Positions 1 through 4,144 of a stretch of DNA of 6,490 nt are shown in pieces. The position numbers and the translations under genes are program-made. This DNA comes from an uncultured Bacteroidota bacterium. Its GTDB lineage: Bacteria > Bacteroidota > Bacteroidia > 2-12-FULL-35-15. Below the pieces are notes generated by a model that was not told the origin of the DNA, ran no database searches, and saw only the letters and a program-made list of their open reading frames with translations. The stretch covers positions 1 to 6,490 of the forward strand of contig CAISYK010001010.1 of the NCBI GenBank assembly GCA_903889605.1. Direction: 5' to 3'. Every line of letters starts with the position of its first letter. Within the stretch, counting starts at the first letter, position 1.

Positions 1-66
1 GGCTTCTACATTCTCCAATTCTATCATGTATCCATTGGATAGCCCTTCAGACCATACACCATCTAA

Positions 67-767
67 CACGGGCTCTTCACAATCCAACAATTTTATACAG
101 GGCTTGGTTATAATTTTGATTATCATTTTGGAATTGCAGAACAAGGAGATGTGAAGGGAACGGATTTTCAAATATATAATGGAAATACTCAAACAACAGT
201 TTCACAGGGTTGTCATATAATTTGATTTATGACAGCAGAAAAAACAGCAATTATGGTGAAGACGCAGCCTTTTGTAATTTTTCGTATCGTTACAATTCCA
301 AATTTTTAGGAAGCGATCAAAGCTGGCAATCGGTGTATTTGGAATTCAAGAAATACGTTAAACTTTCATCCCAAAATGACAATGTGCTTGCGTTTTGGAA
401 TTTGGATTGGTTTTCTTTTGGCGGCAAACCGCCCTACTTTGATTTGCCAAGTACAGGTTGGGATGTTTATTCAAACTCAGGCCGAGGATATATACAAAGC
501 AGATTGCGTGGGCCAGGAATGCTTTATTTTGAAACAGAATATCGTTTTAGATTAACAAAAAACGGTTTGTTTGGCGGAGTTTTATTTGGTAATGCTGAAA
601 GCGTTTCAGAATTAGGAAGCAAAAGGTTTGAAACCATTCTGCCAGGAGCAGGATTAGGAGTTAGGATAAAACTTAATAAGGTTTCAGGTGCAAATCTTGC
701 TGTTGATTATGGCTTTGGGGCGCAGGGCTCGCAGGGATTATTCTTTAATATCAGTGAAGTGTTTTAA
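67..767 (+). pseudogene. BamA/TamA-family outer-membrane barrel, C-terminal part, frameshifted
   Basis: This is the C-terminal part of an Omp85/BamA-like 'surface antigen' beta-barrel (bacterial surface antigen family). Positions 210-764 read as alternating aromatic/polar strands with the landmarks GRGYIQSRLRG, LYFETEYRF, NGLFGGVLFGNAES, GAGLGVRIKLNK and NLAVDYGFG, and end in FFNISEVF; the terminal aromatic is usual for barrels inserted by the BAM machine. Positions 67-210 in another frame give matching barrel sequence (FYTGLGYNFDYHFGIAEQG). The two join as VSQG/LSYN if one T was lost from GGTTTG near 208-212, so the shift is -1. Upstream of 67 that frame has stops at 40-42 and 64-66, while a third frame is open from position 2 and could join at about 101-103 by another one-base loss. 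No POTRA region is visible. It is either a decaying gene or an intact gene with assembly errors. The TTG at 210 is not a credible start because barrel sequence continues upstream of it. The family call is from recall of conserved motifs, not a search. Confidence 0.72.
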
Positions 768-891
768 TTACTTCAATGTACAGTCAAATTTTAAATTCGT
801 AATATTATATTTCAAATACGCGTCTCAAAATATTGATAATTAAAGAATATTTAATATTTCCTGAACCTAAAAATTTTAAAAAAATATTTCA

Positions 892-1629
892 ATGTTTATA
901 AACCATCTTTTAATACCCAGCTCGATTTTCCGTTTTTTACGGATTATACCAATTTTGATGATTCTTTATATCCCGATTAGTAAAGCTCAGGATACAATTG
1001 TAAAAAGGAATAATGAACAGGTTATCTGTAAAATTCTTGAAGTTAATCCAGCCGAAATTAAATATAAACGGTTAGATTATCAGGATGGTCCAATATTTAC
1101 AGTTGCTAAATGGGAATTGAAATATGTCGTTTACGGCAATGGAATAAAAGAATCCTTTGAAAGCTATGCAGCTCCTTCGACAGTGAGTCTACCGAAAAAC
1201 GATCTTTCAATCCAGCCTTCTGGGAAATTTTACTATTTTAAAAATCAAAAAATTTTGGAACCTAACATGCTTGACATTGCATGGAAATTAAATGATAAAA
1301 AAATAAACAGTATGATTACCCAAACAGAAAAAACAAGATTTACAAAAAATTGTTTTCTTGTTGGAGGAGTGGGATTGGCTGCTGGCGGTCTTTTAACAAG
1401 CGCCGGAGTTTTTTTATCTTCAAATTCAAGAACTAATAAAGCTACAGTTGGCGGTAAAGGAAGCAGCAGAAGAGCACAGAGAGCGGCGCGGTCAGCGCAG
1501 CAAAGAGTTGGAGGATATATGATCTTAGGCGGACTTAGTTGTGAATTAGTTTCCATAGTGATTAATATACATGAAAGACAAAATGCACATTTTGTAGTGG
1601 ATTTATATAATAAAACTCTTGTTCAATAA
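892..1629 (+). CDS. Secreted/membrane-anchored protein of unknown function, Bacteroidota type
   Basis: Residues 1-33 form a signal peptide (hydrophobic core about 15-30, cleavage likely after KAQ), leaving a mature start DTIVKRNNEQ. Residues 34-90 resemble the small beta-rich domain common in secreted Bacteroidota proteins, with the pattern 'DTIVK..g..i.gkilEV.p.eikYKr.d...GP.ft..k.el..v.Y.nG'. A middle stretch (110-150, FYYFKNQKI ... MLDIAWKLNDKKINSMI) is followed by two glycine-rich hydrophobic segments, about 155-176 and 207-226, likely transmembrane helices. Between them lies a basic Gly/Ser/Arg/Ala-rich linker (181-206). The ATG at 892 is chosen because the next in-frame Met (958) would leave too short a signal peptide. 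No catalytic motif is visible and the function is unknown. Flanking gaps of 124 and 152 bases suggest it is transcribed alone. It is probably exported to the periplasm and held in a membrane by its C-terminal half. Confidence 0.8.
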   Translation: MFINHLLIPSSIFRFLRIIPILMILYIPISKAQDTIVKRNNEQVICKILEVNPAEIKYKRLDYQDGPIFTVAKWELKYVVYGNGIKESFESYAAPSTVSLPKNDLSIQPSGKFYYFKNQKILEPNMLDIAWKLNDKKINSMITQTEKTRFTKNCFLVGGVGLAAGGLLTSAGVFLSSNSRTNKATVGGKGSSRRAQRAARSAQQRVGGYMILGGLSCELVSIVINIHERQNAHFVVDLYNKTLVQ

Positions 1630-1668
1630 AATTTTTTTCTAAAGTTTGCAAAAATTTATAGACCAGAC

Positions 1669-1678
1669 TATTAACGGA
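1669..1678 (-). promoter_or_regulatory. Candidate LytTR regulator half-site, copy 1 (upstream of kinase gene)
   Basis: The plus strand reads TATTAACGGA. Its reverse complement contains TCCGTTAAT, which matches the LytTR half-site consensus [TA][AC][CA]GTTN[AG][TG] at all positions. It lies 103 bases before the kinase start. An identical 10-mer lies upstream of the Rieske gene at 3592-3601. LytTR sites are normally direct repeats 12-13 bp apart, and no clear second copy is seen at that spacing, so this is a candidate only. Confidence 0.4.
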
Positions 1679-1680
1679 AT

Positions 1681-1728
1681 ATCTGCACATACAGGCTTTT
1701 AGTATATAAAATAGTTCTGGCTGCAGAT
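1681..1728. repeat. Nested inverted repeat (stem-loop) in the gap before the kinase gene
   Basis: The outer arms ATCTGCA (1681-1687) and TGCAGAT (1722-1728) are perfect reverse complements. Inside them CAG pairs with CTG, and the centre TTTTA-GTATA-TAAAA is a perfect 5-bp stem with a 5-base loop. The element starts three bases after the candidate LytTR site. It has no U-run on its 3' side, so it does not look like an ordinary terminator. It could be an operator, a leader-RNA structure or chance in AT-rich DNA. Confidence 0.35.
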
Positions 1729-1781
1729 TTAAAATTTTACTTATTCATTTAGTAAATATCTTTACAAATAATAACCTTAAA

Positions 1782-2813
1782 ATGAAATCAAAAAAAATAT
1801 TTGCTCCCATTATTCATGCATTTGTGTGGATACTTTTTTTATCTATTCCCATTTTGTTTTTCAGCAATCCTAATGGAGAACAGCATGTTCAGAGCCGCTA
1901 TGATATATACGGCGCTCCTGAAATTATTTCCCATTTATTTTTGATTGTATTTTTTTATTTAAATGCTTACTTTTTAATTCCTTCTTTTCTGTCAAAGAAA
2001 AAAACAGTGGTTTATATTTTATTGATTTTGCTTTCAATTATTTTAATTGCAGCGGTAAATGCTGCTATAAGCGATTTTTATCGTCCTCACATTCCTTCAA
2101 GGCCATTCATAAGATTGTTCACTTTTCGTTTATTTCCATGTCTGGTTAATTTTGCTGTAAGCACCAGTTATCGTATAATAATAGATAATTTTCAAAGAGA
2201 AAAAAAACTGAAAGAAAAAGAAACAGAAAATTTAAAAACTGAACTTTCATTCCTTCGATCTCAGGTAAGCCCTCATTTTATGTTCAATGTTTTAAACAAT
2301 ATGGTAGCTCTTGCACGTAAAAAATCAGACAGACTTGAGCCGGTTTTGATAGAATTGTCTACCCTTATGAGGTATATGTTATATGAATCGGATGCAGAAA
2401 AAGTTAGTGTAAAAAAAGAAATAGAATATTTGAAAAGCTATATTGATCTGCAAATGCTTCGGTTTGGAGATGATATAAAAGTTGATTTCAAGGTAGTCAG
2501 AAATTCAGATTTTGATAATTTTATCGAACCTATGCTGTTCATTCCTTTAGTTGAAAATGCCTTTAAGCATGGAATGGGTTTAATTGAAAATCCGGAAATT
2601 AATATTCAGTTTATTATTAATGACGAAACTATTTTTATGCGTGTGATTAATAAAGTAAATAATAATGTAAAGGACGATAAAGACAGGAGTTCTGGAATTG
2701 GGCTGAATAATCTGGAAAGACGTTTAAATTTACTATATCCTCAAAAACACGAATTTATTATTTCGAATACAGACAATCAATTTATTACAACACTTAATTT
2801 ACAGCTAAAATGA
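1782..2813 (+). CDS. Sensor histidine kinase, LytS/YehU class (His_kinase family)
   Basis: This is an inner-membrane sensor kinase that should autophosphorylate on His and pass the phosphate to the regulator encoded next to it. Four hydrophobic segments at about 10-28, 50-69, 75-95 and 112-134 form the membrane sensor part, with no separate extracellular or PAS domain. A short coiled-coil linker (135-158) leads to the His_kinase domain. Its phosphoacceptor motif is SQVSPHFMFN (160-169, His165), the variant typical of this class. The ATPase part shows the N-box PLVENAFKHG (255-264, Asn259) and a G-box GIGLNNLERRL (305-315). At 343 residues it has the usual length for Bacteroidota members. The ATG at 1782 is followed at once by a basic MKSKK leader. 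Its stop overlaps the regulator start (ATGA), so the two are translationally coupled. All key residues are present and the kinase should be functional. The signal sensed is unknown. Confidence 0.93.
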   Translation: MKSKKIFAPIIHAFVWILFLSIPILFFSNPNGEQHVQSRYDIYGAPEIISHLFLIVFFYLNAYFLIPSFLSKKKTVVYILLILLSIILIAAVNAAISDFYRPHIPSRPFIRLFTFRLFPCLVNFAVSTSYRIIIDNFQREKKLKEKETENLKTELSFLRSQVSPHFMFNVLNNMVALARKKSDRLEPVLIELSTLMRYMLYESDAEKVSVKKEIEYLKSYIDLQMLRFGDDIKVDFKVVRNSDFDNFIEPMLFIPLVENAFKHGMGLIENPEINIQFIINDETIFMRVINKVNNNVKDDKDRSSGIGLNNLERRLNLLYPQKHEFIISNTDNQFITTLNLQLK

Positions 2814-3529
2814 TACGATGCCTTGCAATAGATGATGAAACGCTTGCTTTGGATCTGCTCGAAGATAATATTCGAATGATTCCTTTTTTACATTTGGTAA
2901 AACGATGTAAAAATGCTTATGAAGCTATGGAGGTATTGCAGGAAGAATCGATCGATTTGATATTTCTAGATATACAAATGCCTGGAATTACTGGTATGCA
3001 GTTTCTTCAAAGTCTGCAGTCGCGCCCGATGGTAATTTTTATTACTGCGTATAAAGAATATGCTGTCGAAGGATTTAACTTGGATGTATTGGATTACCTG
3101 GTTAAACCTGTGCCTTTTGATAGATTTTTAAAGGCAGCCAACAAGGCTTTGGAATATCATAATCTAAAACAGAAACAAACTTCTGCGCAGGAAAATAATC
3201 ATGAATTTATTTTTGTCAATTCAGAATACAATCTTGTTAAAATTTTGATTGACGATATTAGTCACATTGAAGGATTAAAGGATTATATAAAAATTCATTT
3301 GGCAAACTCCGCCAAACCTATAATTACAAGAATGAGTCTTAAATTAATGGAAGAAAAACTTCCTTCATTAAACTTCATCCGTGTGCATAAATCATTTATT
3401 GTTTCCATAGATAAAATATTGTCTATTCGTAAAAACCGTATTCATGTTGGTTCGGCTGAAATACCTATCAGCGATATGTATAGAACCGGTTTTTTTAAGA
3501 GCATTAATCATGAAGGATTAAAACTTTAA
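2810..3529 (+). CDS. LytTR-family response regulator
   Basis: This is a cytoplasmic DNA-binding response regulator, 239 residues, the normal size for the LytR/AlgR class. The receiver domain (about 2-118) has the acidic pair Asp8-Asp9, phosphoacceptor Asp54 in FLDIQMPGITG, Thr79 in FITAY and Lys99-Pro100, so all phosphorylation residues are intact. After a polar linker (120-130) comes the LytTR domain (131-235), with ISHIEGLKDYIKIHL (150-164), the conserved FIRVHKSFIVSIDKI (189-203) and IPISDMYR (218-225). LytTR domains bind DNA through beta-strand loops, usually at paired half-sites. The gene overlaps the kinase gene by four bases, marking a cognate pair. Exact copies of a 10-mer fitting the LytTR half-site lie at 1669-1678 and 3592-3601, suggesting autoregulation and control of the Rieske gene. 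That part is inference. Confidence 0.94.
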   Translation: MIRCLAIDDETLALDLLEDNIRMIPFLHLVKRCKNAYEAMEVLQEESIDLIFLDIQMPGITGMQFLQSLQSRPMVIFITAYKEYAVEGFNLDVLDYLVKPVPFDRFLKAANKALEYHNLKQKQTSAQENNHEFIFVNSEYNLVKILIDDISHIEGLKDYIKIHLANSAKPIITRMSLKLMEEKLPSLNFIRVHKSFIVSIDKILSIRKNRIHVGSAEIPISDMYRTGFFKSINHEGLKL

Positions 3530-3591
3530 TAAAATATTTATACTTCCAATATTTCTACAGAATCATACTATACCTTTAAAGTAAAATAAAT

Positions 3592-3601
3592 TATTAACGG
3601 A
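3592..3601 (-). promoter_or_regulatory. Candidate LytTR regulator half-site, copy 2 (upstream of Rieske gene)
   Basis: This is an exact second copy of TATTAACGGA, the same as at 1669-1678 and in the same orientation, ending 18 bases before the Rieske start codon. The reverse complement contains TCCGTTAAT, a full fit to the LytTR half-site consensus. An imperfect match in the opposite orientation, TACCTTTAAA, lies 11 bases upstream (3571-3580). The position close to the start would suit repression, but its effect cannot be told from sequence. GGAG at 3599-3602 is too far from the ATG to be a good ribosome site. Confidence 0.42.
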
Positions 3602-3619
3602 GTTTAAAAATTAAATAAA

Positions 3620-4033
3620 ATGGACAGAAAAGAATTTTTGGCCTTGGTAGGAACAAGTTTTGGAGTAATTGCAGTTGCAGGCTGTCTTCAATCTTGTAAA
3701 AAACAAAGTACTAATCCATCAGCGGCCACAGTTGATTTTACACTCGATCTTAATGCTCCGGCTAACGCTGCATTACTAACAAACGGAGGGTATATTTATA
3801 GTAACAGTGTAATTATAGCCAAAACGATGACAGGGACATTTATTGCTGTTTCGCAGGCTTGCACACATCAAGGTCAGACTGTGATGTACCAATCTGCCGG
3901 AAATAATTTCCATTGCAATGCTCATGGTGCTTCATTTTCTTCGAGCGGCAGCGTAACTAATGGACCTGCAAATACTGCATTGAAGCAATATACCTGTACT
4001 TTAACAGGGACATCACTTCGTGTAAACGGATAA
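3620..4033 (+). CDS. Rieske [2Fe-2S] lipoprotein
   Basis: This is a small exported iron-sulfur protein (137 residues), likely an electron carrier or redox subunit. The N-terminus MDRKEFLALVG is followed by a hydrophobic stretch and a lipobox VAGC (19-22), predicting lipidation on Cys22; LQSC (23-26) is a second, less likely site. DRKEFL resembles a Tat motif with Lys for the second Arg, which would suit export of a folded cluster protein. The Rieske domain spans about 38-136, with cluster ligands in CTHQG (Cys81, His83) and CNAHG (Cys99, His102). It lacks the extra Cys pair that makes a disulfide in bc1-type Rieske proteins, so it resembles Rieske ferredoxins. No catalytic domain is fused to it. 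The gene lies 90 bases after the regulator gene and is followed by a terminator. Shared upstream 10-mers link it to the LytTR system. The redox partner is unknown. Confidence 0.92.
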   Translation: MDRKEFLALVGTSFGVIAVAGCLQSCKKQSTNPSAATVDFTLDLNAPANAALLTNGGYIYSNSVIIAKTMTGTFIAVSQACTHQGQTVMYQSAGNNFHCNAHGASFSSSGSVTNGPANTALKQYTCTLTGTSLRVNG

Positions 4034-4065
4034 ATGAATTATAGACATAATTTGAGATTTTGTAT

Positions 4066-4099
4066 ATGCAATATACCATTAGGTATATTGCATTTTTTT
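4066..4099 (+). terminator. Intrinsic (rho-independent) terminator after the Rieske gene
   Basis: A perfect 12-bp stem, ATGCAATATACC (4066-4077) with GGTATATTGCAT (4082-4093), closes an ATTA loop and runs straight into a T tract ending at 4099. It lies 33 bases after the Rieske stop codon. It should end transcription from the kinase/regulator/Rieske side and separate it from the receptor gene. It is the only convincing terminator in the window. Confidence 0.9.
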
Positions 4100-4105
4100 A
4101 TTTTG

Positions 4106-4120
4106 AATGAATTATTCATT
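4106..4120. promoter_or_regulatory. 15-bp palindrome between terminator and receptor gene, candidate operator
   Basis: AATGAAT-T-ATTCATT is a perfect 7+1+7 dyad, ending 24 bases before the receptor start codon. It directly overlaps CATTTTTG (4117-4124), a seven-of-eight match to the Bacteroidota -7 element TAnnTTTG, though no -33 element is found at the right distance. The position is right for a dimeric repressor or activator of the receptor gene. The binding protein is unknown, and an AT-rich chance palindrome is possible. Confidence 0.4.
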
Positions 4121-4144
4121 TTTGCTGCCAATATTATATAATAA

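Noticed and set aside
210..212. TTG as a real start codon of a 185-residue protein
   Set aside because: Barrel sequence of the same family continues upstream in another frame, so this is the 3' side of a frameshift, not a start.
1245..1556. 103-codon open frame on the minus strand
   Set aside because: It lies wholly inside the 892-1629 gene. Its Leu/Pro-rich translation mirrors the Gly/Arg-rich linker read backwards and has no recognisable domain.
1629..1657. AAATTTTT/AAAAATTT inverted repeat as a terminator after the 892-1629 gene
   Set aside because: The stem is all A/T with a 13-base loop and no following U-run; such repeats are expected by chance here.
3532..3554. AAATATT/AATATTT hairpin after the regulator gene
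   Set aside because: It is a 7-bp all-A/T stem without a U-run, too weak to call a terminator, so read-through into the Rieske gene remains possible.
4023..4032. TAAACGGATA near the Rieske stop as a third LytTR half-site
   Set aside because: It lies in the coding end, and its reverse complement fails the last consensus position.
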